Shown: piece by piece, positions 45,279 to 54,853 of the stretch
Layout of the letters: each line of letters opens with the position of its first letter
Numbering within the stretch: the stretch's first letter is position 1
Translations under genes and position numbers: made by a program
The notes under the pieces: generated by a model
What the model saw: the letters and a program-made list of their open reading frames with translations, nothing else
Told to the model about the DNA's origin: nothing
The model's database searches: none
Assembly: GCF_001548675.1 (NCBI RefSeq)
Contig: NZ_CP010834.1
Span: 1,709,501 to 1,773,500, forward strand
DNA length: 64,000 bases
Source: Methanobrevibacter sp. YE315
GTDB lineage: Archaea; Methanobacteriota; Methanobacteria; Methanobacteriales; Methanobacteriaceae
Direction of reading: 5' to 3'

Positions 45279-45728
45279 TTAAACCTCATAATAATAATCT
45301 TCCTGTTTGATGAATTCAACATTATTTACAAGCACCACATCTTTGGAATGATTGCCCTTAACTAATGTATGATTTTCCAATACTTTGCATGAGAATATTT
45401 CCCGGAAATATGCATCGCAGACATAAGCTGAAGGAATCTTATTGGAATCCCATACGTTATCCATGATTACAAATCCATCATTAGAAACCCATACATATTT
45501 TTCCCCCAAGGATTCCATCCATGCAAGTGTTTCGTTGTCATAACCTTTGTAATATTCATGAGTTCTAATCTCATTTACAAGCTTGGAAAGTTTAATAGGT
45601 CCTTCTGAAGAAACATTCAAAGTTGTTCTGTTCGCATCACCAGAAGAGTTATTATCCGCATATACTGAAATAAATCCTAAAAAAGCTACAGCTACAATTA
45701 AAATTGCAATCAATATTTTTTTGTTCAT
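45279..45728 (-). CDS. Membrane-anchored protein, paralog A
   Basis: A 149-residue protein with an N-terminal membrane anchor (about 5-22) and an outside domain resembling the paralog at 44328-44777 across its length (shared YDNETLAWMESLG and CKVLENH). It has two or three cysteines in the outside domain that could form a disulfide. Start at ATG 45728 with ribosome site GAGGTGG; a GTG nine bases earlier is part of that site. Function unknown. Confidence 0.7.
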   Translation of the reverse strand: MNKKILIAILIVAVAFLGFISVYADNNSSGDANRTTLNVSSEGPIKLSKLVNEIRTHEYYKGYDNETLAWMESLGEKYVWVSNDGFVIMDNVWDSNKIPSAYVCDAYFREIFSCKVLENHTLVKGNHSKDVVLVNNVEFIKQEDYYYEV

Positions 45729-45738
45729 TATAACCACC

Positions 45739-46224
45739 TCATAATCTTGGCAAGAATCTATTAACCTTTTTCATATAATCATCATATTGTTTTCCAAAAT
45801 CTTTCATTAGGCGTTGCTCTTCCCTCTTAACTTGAACATTCATTATTATAATTTCGATTACGAAAATTAATAAAGCTCCGAAAGAAAACAATGCAATCAA
45901 AACACCAATATGATAAACAAATACTCCTAAAAGCATTGGGTTTCTGCAGATTCCATAAGGCCCATCAATCATCAAAGAAGTAGTCCTTGGCGCCACTTCA
46001 TGATTAAATGCATCAAACGGATTGCCATTACCCACATTTTTCATGTAAACAATTGACCAAATACTTAATCCAATTCCAAAAATAGCTAATAAAATAAATA
46101 AAATCCATTGGATTGAAGTAATTTGTGCTAAACTTGGACTTCCTGAAGCTAAATACATAACAAAAGGAATTCCAATTATGAAAATAATTAATCCAAGTAC
46201 ATATCCGATGATATCCCTAATCAT
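45739..46224 (-). CDS. Isoprenylcysteine methyltransferase-like membrane protein
   Basis: A 161-residue protein with four or five membrane segments and the ICMT/PEMT-family features: GPYGICRNPMLLGVF (SAM-binding region) and the C-terminal EEQRLMKDFGKQYDDYMKKVNRFLP. Such proteins methylate isoprenylcysteines or lipids; in archaea the substrate is unknown. I start at ATG 46224 (ribosome site AAGGTGA), which leaves the preceding permease gene free of overlap. It heads the small group with the paralogs and DUF2124. Confidence 0.82.
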   Translation of the reverse strand: MIRDIIGYVLGLIIFIIGIPFVMYLASGSPSLAQITSIQWILFILLAIFGIGLSIWSIVYMKNVGNGNPFDAFNHEVAPRTTSLMIDGPYGICRNPMLLGVFVYHIGVLIALFSFGALLIFVIEIIIMNVQVKREEQRLMKDFGKQYDDYMKKVNRFLPRL

Positions 46225-46298
46225 GTTATCACCTTCTATGACTTTAATATTAAAATAAGTTATATAAAAATTAATACTATTTGTTCTTGACGCAACCA

Positions 46299-48557
46299 CT
46301 ATTCAACATCTTTAAGTGCTTCAACCATATCCAAATCCTTAATCCTGCCTGAAAACATCAGATTAACAATAATTGAAATTGAAAAAGTTATTGCAGCGGT
46401 TAAAAGAATATTTCCCCAAGTTAATGTCGGAACATAATATAGGGATTCGCCTGCAGCATCCATCATTAGAGTCATGAAGTAGAATCCCAATGGAATTCCC
46501 AATACAAATCCAATGGCTGTAAATACCAAGTTTTGAGTTAATAACAATCTTCTAAGGAAGTTGGTTTTAAAGCCCAATACTTTTAAGGTTGCAACTTCCC
46601 TCTCCATTTCTGTGAATGATAGGATTCCCAAATTATAAAGAACTAGAATAGCTAAAACGGCCGCAACGACAGTTACAACAGAAACCATCATCATGACTGA
46701 AGAGGTCATTTCAGTCCAGCTGTCCTCCATTGACTCCAGGGTTGTAACTGATTTGATTGAATCAGAATCGTTGTCAAATTTTTCAGTGGTTAAAATACTT
46801 GTTGGTGTGAAATTCAAACCTTCATCCTCAAGAGTATCCGGAGACATTATTAAACCTTGTGAAACAGGTTCTGCATGAATCTGGCCGATTTTTGAAGATA
46901 TCCAATCATCACTTCCAACAATATGCCATTTGATCTCATCACCAACGCTCAGATTAAACTTATTTGCAAGTTTAATTGAGATAGAAACCTTGCCTTCCTT
47001 AATTTCAATAGGATTTTTATTGCTGTCCGTGTAAGATATTAAATCCGTGTTATTCGATGCTAAAACCAAAACCGTGTCTTCCATATCATTTGCCTTAATT
47101 TCAATCGGCATCTGCATGATAAAACTGCCGTTTGTATCATCCAAAATATCATCCAACTCGCTTAAGGAGGGATTGTTGGCTATTACCAATTTTGATTCAA
47201 AATGACTTATATCCTCATATTCCCAGGTTTTGATATCATTCATACTGTCATTCATACCAAATGCCGCAATTAACAATGCTACACAGCCCATAACACCAAT
47301 TATTGCCATCAATGCCCTGAACTTATTTCTTTTTGCATCTCTCCAGTTCCATCTGAAATTAAAACTTAAACGTTTCCAAAGCTTTGATTTTTCAATTAAC
47401 CCCGCTGATGCAGTTTTAGGAGCCTTTGGCCTCATTGTATTTGCAGGATTTTCCTTTGAAATATTTCTACAAGTCAAATATGTTACAATAACGGATGAAA
47501 CAACAAGCAATATGACAATATATACAAAACTCATGTCAAAACCGGGTTCCCAAAAAGGCAACGTATAACGTGAACTCATTGTTGGATAAAACATTTGTGG
47601 AATTACCATAGGTCCGGTAATCAAACCCAGAACGGATCCTATCAAAACTGGTATGAATCCATATAATATGTAATGCAATATTATTATATTATCCCTAAAT
47701 CCAACAGCCTTCAGAATACCTATTTGAGTGCGCTGAAGAGTTACAATCCGTGTCATTGTTGTTAAAAGTGTTAAGAATGTAATTAGAATAAATAAAATCG
47801 GGAAAATATCTCCCATCATTTTATGCTGAGTCATTTCTTCATGAAACTGAGCTACACTAGAATGGTCTTCCTTTTTTGTAAATGACAGATATTCGATTGA
47901 ATCATTCAATTTTTCTTTAAAGTCACTATCTGATTGGTTATATTTAACAAGCAATGTATTGTACTTAACATCAGTTGGAAATGCCTTGTAAGACAAGTAT
48001 GCAAATCCTAAATCTCCAAAATCAGGTATTATTGAAGTAGGTGATGCTTCATAAACATATTCCGGAGAATAACCAATTCCTTTAATCTCCTTTTCCAGTT
48101 CCATCCCATTTATTTCGAAAGTTATGTTATCTCCAATTCCTAAATCCTTAGCATCGGCAAATCGCTTATCTAGCCAAACACCGTCTTCATCATCTATATC
48201 AAAATCGGAACCTTCACTTGGATAAAACTTGGAAATCGTGTTGTTTTCAACAAAATGCAGAGTAATATCCGGGTCATTATCAAAATCACCAACCGATTGA
48301 ACTACAAACACCCTTTCAGCTTCGGTAGTGATGTTTCTTATTTCATCCAAATCAGCATCATCAAAATCAATATCGTAAATCCAACCGTCAGCAAGGTTTG
48401 TTTCATCATAAAAACTATCACTGGTCTGTTCTAATCCATAGTATTCACTACAAATGCCAGTGAAAGCGAAAATACCTAAAAATGCCATCATGAATATTGC
48501 AATAAACTGTGTTTTGTTGAGCTTAATATCTCTCAGCATTTTTTTAGATAATGACAT
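46299..48557 (-). CDS. FtsX-type ABC transporter permease (copy 1)
   Basis: A 752-residue membrane protein of the MacB/LolE/FtsX type: N-terminal segment, a large outside domain (about 45-250), three segments, a linker with NPANTMRPKAPK, then a second segment/outside domain/three-segment unit ending in the MEREVATLKVLGFK permease motif. It is a full two-module permease. It is closely similar along its length to the protein at 50980-53250. There is no ATPase next to it; the LolD-type ATPase at 53255 could serve both. Confidence 0.87.
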   Translation of the reverse strand: MSLSKKMLRDIKLNKTQFIAIFMMAFLGIFAFTGICSEYYGLEQTSDSFYDETNLADGWIYDIDFDDADLDEIRNITTEAERVFVVQSVGDFDNDPDITLHFVENNTISKFYPSEGSDFDIDDEDGVWLDKRFADAKDLGIGDNITFEINGMELEKEIKGIGYSPEYVYEASPTSIIPDFGDLGFAYLSYKAFPTDVKYNTLLVKYNQSDSDFKEKLNDSIEYLSFTKKEDHSSVAQFHEEMTQHKMMGDIFPILFILITFLTLLTTMTRIVTLQRTQIGILKAVGFRDNIIILHYILYGFIPVLIGSVLGLITGPMVIPQMFYPTMSSRYTLPFWEPGFDMSFVYIVILLVVSSVIVTYLTCRNISKENPANTMRPKAPKTASAGLIEKSKLWKRLSFNFRWNWRDAKRNKFRALMAIIGVMGCVALLIAAFGMNDSMNDIKTWEYEDISHFESKLVIANNPSLSELDDILDDTNGSFIMQMPIEIKANDMEDTVLVLASNNTDLISYTDSNKNPIEIKEGKVSISIKLANKFNLSVGDEIKWHIVGSDDWISSKIGQIHAEPVSQGLIMSPDTLEDEGLNFTPTSILTTEKFDNDSDSIKSVTTLESMEDSWTEMTSSVMMMVSVVTVVAAVLAILVLYNLGILSFTEMEREVATLKVLGFKTNFLRRLLLTQNLVFTAIGFVLGIPLGFYFMTLMMDAAGESLYYVPTLTWGNILLTAAITFSISIIVNLMFSGRIKDLDMVEALKDVE

Positions 48558-48755
48558 GATATAATATTAGAAAAATGAAATATAAAAAACCTCTTTTTAA
48601 TTTATAAGGCGATTCATTAAATCAGCATCATGATAAAATGATTGAAGATAACCATAGCTAAATTACATTAACATCACACATAAGATTAAACTAAACTCAT
48701 TTAAAATAAGAATATACATGAAACTGTCATTAAAAAATAAAAAAAAGAAATTAAT

Positions 48756-48790
48756 AAGAGTTTAATTATTCCCAAAATAAAGAAACTCTT
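48756..48790 (-). terminator. Hairpin terminator after the ATP-grasp gene
   Basis: Arms AAGAGTTT and AAACTCTT (8 bp, 19-base loop) lie about 40 bases past the ATP-grasp stop on the minus strand and are followed by T-runs around 48733-48745. The rest of the 270-bp spacer (48558-48827) holds no gene. Confidence 0.5.
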
Positions 48791-48827
48791 TTTCTAAAAT
48801 TAATAAGTAGTTAATACAATTGCAGCA

Positions 48828-50525
48828 TTAACTAATTACATTTTTTGAAGCAATAACGCCAGCATCAATTCCATAAGGAGGGACCTCAATTCTCAAATCC
48901 AAATCCAACATTAATGCTTCAATACCTTTTCTTTGACCTGGAACATATTCATATGTGGTTTCAGGAACAAAAACGATTCCCCCAACTTTAATACGTTTTA
49001 AAATACCCAAAAGAACTTCCACAGTAAGATCATCCCGTTTTTCAACTATACTTTTATTTAAATTAACTATTACATAATCAAATTCATCATTAACATTAGC
49101 AAGGTCTTCTATAGCAACTTGATGGATACTATCAGTATCTAAAAATTGGTCTGTTATTAAAAGTCCGGTTCCATAATCTTCAATGGAATCTGCCACATTT
49201 TTAAGGTCATTCTTTAATTTGTCTTCATCCAAATCTTTAATTTTTTCTAATTCAGGACTTAAAACCAATGCAAAAGCATATTTCTCCAAGCTTCTTAAAA
49301 AACTGATATCATCTTTTAGCAAACTTTTATCTTCATTAACCAAGTAAATGATGCCGCAATTTGAATCCAAATCCTCAGTTTTAACATAAAATATTCCTTC
49401 TTTGGCCATTTCAGCAAAATCGGCTTTGAAGAAACTTTTTAGGTTAGGACTAATACTTACCATAGGTGCAGATTTGGCTATAATGTCTTCTGGAACAATG
49501 AACATTTTTAATGCCCCATGAGCCTGCAGCCTATATCTTTGTTTTACCTTTTCAAAGAAACGAACAGGTTTCAAATAGGAATCGAGAATACTGTCAGTCT
49601 CATGTTGACCTGAAATCCTATCTAAAAATTTAGCAGGCATATGTCCACCACATGGGCGGCAATTAACTTCAATAAGTACAGGACCCTCCTCATCAATCAT
49701 ATATTCACCATGAATTGGCCCATATTCAATACCAAGTGCATCTGCCACCTTATAAGCATATTCAACCATTTCAGCTTCAGCAATACCCAATTCATTAATG
49801 GTTTCTACAGTATCATAGATTATGGCCCCTTCATTGGTTTTTACTTTATGATATTTCCAGATTAAAGTTACGCGATGAAATCCCTGACAAGAAACAGTGT
49901 TCACAATATACTCCTCACCCTTAATACGTTCCTGAATTAAGATTTCATCGATGTCATCACCATAATAATTCTTCCTGTTGAATACATCATCTAGGGAGTC
50001 TATCATTTCCTGCCTATTTGTACAAATGCGCACACCGTCAGAACCCGCACTGTATACTGGTTTGATAACCACTTCACTTAAAGATTCATCATCATAAAAT
50101 TTGATAGCCTCATCTACAGAACGAACAGGTTTTCCCCTAATATAACGAAGTCCCTTTTCAGCCAATCTATTATGCATTTCATTTTTTAATGTCATTGCAT
50201 CCAGATTTTCAATAGGATTGCATAAAAGGCCCAAATCATTAGACAATTTGGATGCTAATATAACACCATGTTCATTGCCCGGCAATACCAATACAGGATC
50301 TGCTTTTCGAACCTCTTCAAGCGTTTCTTCATAAGTATCCTTTTCATAAATCATGTCAAATTTTTCATTTATTTCATCATAATTATGTTTAAGCATTGCT
50401 TGATATAATTCCGGATCAGCAGCGGACTTCAGTTCTAAAACAATTGGATTAAAACCCCTATTAATAATATCTCCAATAAAATTAATTCCTGTAGATATAC
50501 AATCAACGACAATAATATTTCTCAT
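48828..50525 (-). CDS. ATP-grasp ligase with extra C-terminal domain
   Basis: A 565-residue ligase of unknown product. An N-terminal pre-ATP-grasp domain (1-110) is followed by an ATP-grasp domain with KPVYSAGSDGV (155-165), QERIKGEEY and the metal site EVNCRPCGG (286-294), as in peptide-forming L-amino acid ligases (BacD/TabS-like). The C-terminal ~200 residues are not part of the usual ligase. Their last 90 (FDYVIVNL, KRIKVGGIVFVPE) resemble the end of a Rossmann methyltransferase fold but lack a clear SAM motif. The gene is flanked by two FtsX-type permeases. A small-molecule or peptide product exported by the neighbours is speculation. Confidence 0.72.
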   Translation of the reverse strand: MRNIIVVDCISTGINFIGDIINRGFNPIVLELKSAADPELYQAMLKHNYDEINEKFDMIYEKDTYEETLEEVRKADPVLVLPGNEHGVILASKLSNDLGLLCNPIENLDAMTLKNEMHNRLAEKGLRYIRGKPVRSVDEAIKFYDDESLSEVVIKPVYSAGSDGVRICTNRQEMIDSLDDVFNRKNYYGDDIDEILIQERIKGEEYIVNTVSCQGFHRVTLIWKYHKVKTNEGAIIYDTVETINELGIAEAEMVEYAYKVADALGIEYGPIHGEYMIDEEGPVLIEVNCRPCGGHMPAKFLDRISGQHETDSILDSYLKPVRFFEKVKQRYRLQAHGALKMFIVPEDIIAKSAPMVSISPNLKSFFKADFAEMAKEGIFYVKTEDLDSNCGIIYLVNEDKSLLKDDISFLRSLEKYAFALVLSPELEKIKDLDEDKLKNDLKNVADSIEDYGTGLLITDQFLDTDSIHQVAIEDLANVNDEFDYVIVNLNKSIVEKRDDLTVEVLLGILKRIKVGGIVFVPETTYEYVPGQRKGIEALMLDLDLRIEVPPYGIDAGVIASKNVIS

Positions 50526-50681
50526 ATTAACACCTAACTGTATTATAAAATTAAGTTTATATAAAGATATAAATAAATTTAATTAAATTAAACAATAATT
50601 TCTCAATTGACGATTTTTTTTATTTATTATATTCGAATGGCCAATTTTATCCAAAAAACTTAAAATGAATCATTTTATCTT

Positions 50682-50903
50682 TTAATAAGAGTTAATCAAC
50701 TCGGAAAATAAAGAAACCGTTTCCTCAACACTCATTTCAGCATGTTTACTAACTTCAGCAAGATTGGCTTCCCATAGAGAAATTTTGCCCATTGGAGTTA
50801 CCAAAAACTCAAACTTCCAATTCTTTCTAGCCAAATCCCGTTTAAGCAGAGGATAAGTGTTTAAGAGATCCATATATTTTGAATCAGCAGTAATTTCAAC
50901 CAT
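50682..50903 (-). CDS. Small protein, DUF1858-like
   Basis: A 73-residue protein with the pattern of the DUF1858/ScdA-N helical domain: an ITADSKYMDLLNTYPLLKRDL opening and a helical end (MSVEETVSLFSELI). It lacks the CxxC seen in many relatives. Start at ATG 50903 behind AGGTGA. Function unknown. It lies between the ATP-grasp gene and the second FtsX permease on the same strand. Confidence 0.6.
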   Translation of the reverse strand: MVEITADSKYMDLLNTYPLLKRDLARKNWKFEFLVTPMGKISLWEANLAEVSKHAEMSVEETVSLFSELINSY

Positions 50904-50979
50904 CAAATCACCTTCATTAATAAATTGAAATCATGCATTTTTAAAGATTTTGTCACTAATTAAGGGTGAATAAGAAATC

Positions 50980-53250
50980 TTATTCAACACCTTTTAATGA
51001 CTCCACCATGTCCAGATTCTTGATTTTACGTGAAAACATCAGGTTAACAAGTATTGACAAAGTGAATGTTATTGCAGCAGTCAAAATTAGGTTTGTAACA
51101 GTGACTGAAGGCAAAACATAAAATGAATCGCCTGAAGACTCCCACATTATCTTTAATATGTAATAACCAATAGGAACACCCAATATAAACCCAATCGCTG
51201 TGAACCACAAATTTTGGGTCAACAATAGCCTTCTCAAAGACCCTGTCTTAAAACCTAAAACCTTTAATGTTGCTATTTCCCGTTCAATTTCTGTAAATGA
51301 TAATAATCCTAGATTATAAAGAACAACGACCGCCAAAAGGGATGCGAAGAATATCAGAATGTATATCAGCAACCACATTGCTTCTGTTAGCTCATCCCAA
51401 CTAGAAGTCATATCCTTCATGGAGTTAGCACTTTTAATAGCCGAATAGTTCTCATCGATATGCTCTTCAGTTACAATGCTTGTTGGAGTATAATTCAAGT
51501 CCAAATCTTCCAATTTATCTTTAGACATTATGAATCCCTGTGATGTTGGATCGGCATGTATCTTATCTATTTTTGTTTTTATCCATTTATCCGAACCCAT
51601 TATATGCCATTTAACAGTATCACCAACGCCTACATCCAACAAGTCAGCCATTTTTTGTGAAATTGAAACCTCATCATCGGCTATCTCAATCTTATTCCAA
51701 TTATAATCTGTAGGAGTTACCAAATCAGTATGGTTTAAAACCAAAAGCGAACCTGATTTCTTTGCTGAATCCGATTCTATTTCAATAGCAGATTCCATTA
51801 GCTTATCACCGTTTACTTCACTGGCAACATCATCAATTTCAGACATGGTGGCTTCCTCATCAATAACCAATTTAGAGTCATAATGATTAATCTGGTTAAA
51901 TTCCCATTCCTTTAAATCATTCATCCCATCATACATACCAAATGCGGATATTAAGAGTGCAGTACATCCAATAACGCCTATAATGGTCATTAATGCCCTA
52001 AACTTATTTCTTTTTGCATCACGATAATTCCAACGTGCATTAAATGAAAGATGTTTCCAAAACCCTAACTTTTCAACAAAGCCTGAAGATGAAACTTTAG
52101 GTGCTTTTGGCCTTATTGTATCCGCAGGATTTTCATTGAAAATGCTTTTAACTGCAAAATATGACACTAAAAGTGACATTATAACCATTGCCGCTGCAAC
52201 ATAAACAAAATCCATGCTCCATGCAGGTTTCCATGATGGCAGAATATATGTTGAACTCATTGATGGATAGAATAGCTTAGGCAGTGTCATTGGGCCGATA
52301 ACCAATCCTAGAATGGAACCGATTAAAACTAACCAGAATCCATATGAAATATAATGAATCATTATTGATTTGTCAGTGAAACCGCAAGCCTTTAAGATAC
52401 CGATTTGAGTTCTTTGATGAGCAATGATTCTTGTCATTGTTGTTAAAAGGATTAACATTGCAATTAAAATAAACACAACAGGGAAAATGCCCGCCATCAT
52501 CTGATGCTGATCCATTTCTTCTGAAAACTGACTAACACTGGTATGTTCTGATTTTTCAACAAATGAATTGTAATCCCCATCTAATTTTTCAGATAATAAA
52601 TCACTGTAATCATCCGGAGTTCCACTGAATTTTACATTTAAAACATTATATGGAACATCACTCATCGGAAATGCCTTATAAGACATATAAGCAAAACCGA
52701 TTTTAGAAAAATCAGGAATAACTGATGAAGTTGAAGCATGATAAACATATTCCGGAGAGTAACCTACCCCTTTAATTTCCTTTTCAATTTCAAACCCATT
52801 AAACTCAAAAGTGATATTGTCTCCCACTTTCAAATCTTTTGCATCTGCAAAACTTTTATCCAACCATACACCATCATCATCACTAATGTTTAACGGTTCA
52901 CCATCCATTAAATAGAATTTTGATATAGTGTTGTTTTCGACAAAATGCAGCTTTATTTCCGGATCATTTGAGAAGTCTGCAACCGAATCCAGAACTAATT
53001 GCCTTTCACTTTGGGTAGTCGGACTCAGATTATTTACCTTATCTACAAAATCATCATCCAAATTAGCTGAGTAAATCCAACCATCCGCTAAGTTTGTTTC
53101 ATTGTAATAATCATTCACATTTACTTCAAGACCAACTGATTCTCCGCCGACACCAGCAAACACAAATACGCCTAAAAATGCCATTAAAAAAATAGATATG
53201 AATTGTGTTTTATGCTTCCTGATGTCTCTCAACATCTTTTTGAAAAGCAT
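50980..53250 (-). CDS. FtsX-type ABC transporter permease (copy 2)
   Basis: A 756-residue two-module permease, paralog of 46299-48557 with the same architecture and many shared stretches (NLADGWIYSA, HFVENNTISKFY, NPADTIRPKAPK, EREIATLKVLGFK). Four bases after the LolD-type ATPase gene, with ribosome site GGTGA, so the two form one transporter. Such systems usually drive export or outer-surface mechanotransmission rather than uptake. Confidence 0.88.
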   Translation of the reverse strand: MLFKKMLRDIRKHKTQFISIFLMAFLGVFVFAGVGGESVGLEVNVNDYYNETNLADGWIYSANLDDDFVDKVNNLSPTTQSERQLVLDSVADFSNDPEIKLHFVENNTISKFYLMDGEPLNISDDDGVWLDKSFADAKDLKVGDNITFEFNGFEIEKEIKGVGYSPEYVYHASTSSVIPDFSKIGFAYMSYKAFPMSDVPYNVLNVKFSGTPDDYSDLLSEKLDGDYNSFVEKSEHTSVSQFSEEMDQHQMMAGIFPVVFILIAMLILLTTMTRIIAHQRTQIGILKACGFTDKSIMIHYISYGFWLVLIGSILGLVIGPMTLPKLFYPSMSSTYILPSWKPAWSMDFVYVAAAMVIMSLLVSYFAVKSIFNENPADTIRPKAPKVSSSGFVEKLGFWKHLSFNARWNYRDAKRNKFRALMTIIGVIGCTALLISAFGMYDGMNDLKEWEFNQINHYDSKLVIDEEATMSEIDDVASEVNGDKLMESAIEIESDSAKKSGSLLVLNHTDLVTPTDYNWNKIEIADDEVSISQKMADLLDVGVGDTVKWHIMGSDKWIKTKIDKIHADPTSQGFIMSKDKLEDLDLNYTPTSIVTEEHIDENYSAIKSANSMKDMTSSWDELTEAMWLLIYILIFFASLLAVVVLYNLGLLSFTEIEREIATLKVLGFKTGSLRRLLLTQNLWFTAIGFILGVPIGYYILKIMWESSGDSFYVLPSVTVTNLILTAAITFTLSILVNLMFSRKIKNLDMVESLKGVE

Positions 53251-53254
53251 AAGC

Positions 53255-53959
53255 TCACCATTCTAAATCAGTGACCTTTTTTGGATTTTCATTTACAGCA
53301 ATACTTTCAATTTGGCCGTTTTTAATCCTGATTACTTTATCTGCTGCTTCGGCTAAAATTGCGTTGTGTGTAACAATGACTACTGTAGTATCATTGTTAT
53401 TGCTCATATCCTGAAGCAGATTTAAGATTAAAACACCTGTTTTTGAATCTAAAGCTCCTGTTGGCTCATCACATAAAAGCATTGTAGGCTGTTTAGCAAC
53501 GGCTCTTGCAATAGACACCCTTTGCTGTTCCCCACCAGATAACTGTGCTGGAAACTGACTTGCATGGTCTTTCAGGCCAACGGAATCCAAAACATTCAAA
53601 CCGTCAATATCCACATCCACAATGTCTTTCATCAATTCAACATTTTCTAGAGAGGTCAAATTTGGAATCAAATTATAAAACTGGAAAATAAAACCAACAT
53701 TCTTTGCCCTATACTCAGTTAGCTGATTGTCATTGAATGATTCAACATGACTTCCATTTACAATAATCTGACCAGAGGTAACACTATCAAGACCGCCTAA
53801 AAGGTTTAAAAGTGTGGATTTACCCGCACCGGACGGTCCTAATATTACAACAAATTCTCCCTCATCTATTGTAAAATTCACATTATCCATAGCTTTCAAA
53901 ATGTGATCTCCGGACCTATACTCCTTATTCACATTTTTAAATTCAATTATTGTACTCAT
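53255..53959 (-). CDS. LolD/MacB-type ABC ATPase
   Basis: A 234-residue ATPase with Walker [10 protein letters not shown] (about 42-50), Q-loop in [12 protein letters not shown], signature LSGGEQQRV and Walker [12 protein letters not shown]. The typical partner of FtsX/MacB-type permeases. It starts the operon with the second permease. Its promoter contains the palindrome TTTAGGTATGCCTAAA right at the expected TFB/TATA site, suggesting metal-dependent control. Confidence 0.92.
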   Translation of the reverse strand: MSTIIEFKNVNKEYRSGDHILKAMDNVNFTIDEGEFVVILGPSGAGKSTLLNLLGGLDSVTSGQIIVNGSHVESFNDNQLTEYRAKNVGFIFQFYNLIPNLTSLENVELMKDIVDVDIDGLNVLDSVGLKDHASQFPAQLSGGEQQRVSIARAVAKQPTMLLCDEPTGALDSKTGVLILNLLQDMSNNNDTTVVIVTHNAILAEAADKVIRIKNGQIESIAVNENPKKVTDLEW

Positions 53960-54009
53960 TAATATTGCCTTCTTATATTTAATTATCCACTTACTAATAT
54001 ATTAATTAA

Positions 54010-54036
54010 AGTATATAAAATTTAGGTATGCCTAAA
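54010..54036 (-). promoter_or_regulatory. DtxR-like operator and TATA box of the exporter operon
   Basis: TTTAGGTATGCCTAAA at 54021-54036 has 6-bp arms and resembles sites of DtxR-family (iron/manganese) repressors. On the minus strand it directly precedes TTTTATATAC (about 54010-54021), a good TATA box about 50-60 bases before the ATPase ATG. A repressor bound here would block TFB. The plus-strand hisA promoter is further right (CATATAAAAC near 54051). Confidence 0.6.
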
Positions 54037-54111
54037 TATTTTAATCCAATACATATAAAACATCTCAAAACAAAAAGTATATTATAATGAAATTTTACAG
54101 GAAAAATCCAA

Positions 54112-54849
54112 ATGTCATTTAAAAAAGATGAAATGTTAATAATGCCTGCAGTTGACATCAAGAACGGAAAATGTGTTCAGCTTGTTCAAGGCGAACCGGG
54201 AAGCGAAATGGTAGAAATAGAAAACCCTGAACTTGTTGCAAAACACTGGGAAGATTTGGGAGCAAAAAACATCCATGTAATTGACCTTGACGGAACAATC
54301 AATGGTGTTGCCAGCTTCGATATCATTAAGAAAATATTAAAAGAAGTTTCTGTTCCAATTCAGCTTGGCGGCGGAATAAGGAGTGTTGAATACGCACGCG
54401 AACTATTGGACCTGGACATTGAAAGGCTGATAATCGGGACAATGGGAATTCAACATCCTGAAACCATCGAAGAACTCTCAAATGAATATGGATCCGATAG
54501 GATTATGATTTCACTTGACAGCAAGGACAACAGAGTAGTCATTAAAGGATGGCAGGAAAAGATTGATAAAAGTCCCGCTGAACTCTCACAGGAGTTCAAG
54601 GAGCACGGTGCAGGAAGCATCTTATTTACAAACGTGGATGTTGAAGGGCTTTTGGGTGGATTTTACACAGAACCTGTAGAAGAGCTTAAAAAATCTGTTG
54701 ATTTGCCTATTGTCTATTCCGGCGGAATTACAACAATAGATGATATTAAAAAATTAAATGAAAGTGGTGTGGAAGGTATTGTAATAGGCTCTGCACTTTA
54801 TAAAGATAAAATTGATTTAACAGAAGCTTTAAAATACCAAAAGAGGTAA
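54112..54849 (+). CDS. hisA: Phosphoribosylformimino-AICAR-P isomerase HisA
   Basis: Fourth step of histidine synthesis, an Amadori isomerisation. The 245-residue TIM barrel has the catalytic aspartates in PAVDIKNGKCVQL (N-terminal half) and in TNVDVEGLLGG (C-terminal half), plus the phosphate motifs GGGIRS and YSGGI. Only his gene in the window. It leads a plus-strand group with ribL (4 bases downstream) and argC. Confidence 0.95.
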   Translation: MSFKKDEMLIMPAVDIKNGKCVQLVQGEPGSEMVEIENPELVAKHWEDLGAKNIHVIDLDGTINGVASFDIIKKILKEVSVPIQLGGGIRSVEYARELLDLDIERLIIGTMGIQHPETIEELSNEYGSDRIMISLDSKDNRVVIKGWQEKIDKSPAELSQEFKEHGAGSILFTNVDVEGLLGGFYTEPVEELKKSVDLPIVYSGGITTIDDIKKLNESGVEGIVIGSALYKDKIDLTEALKYQKR

Positions 54850-54853
54850 TTGA

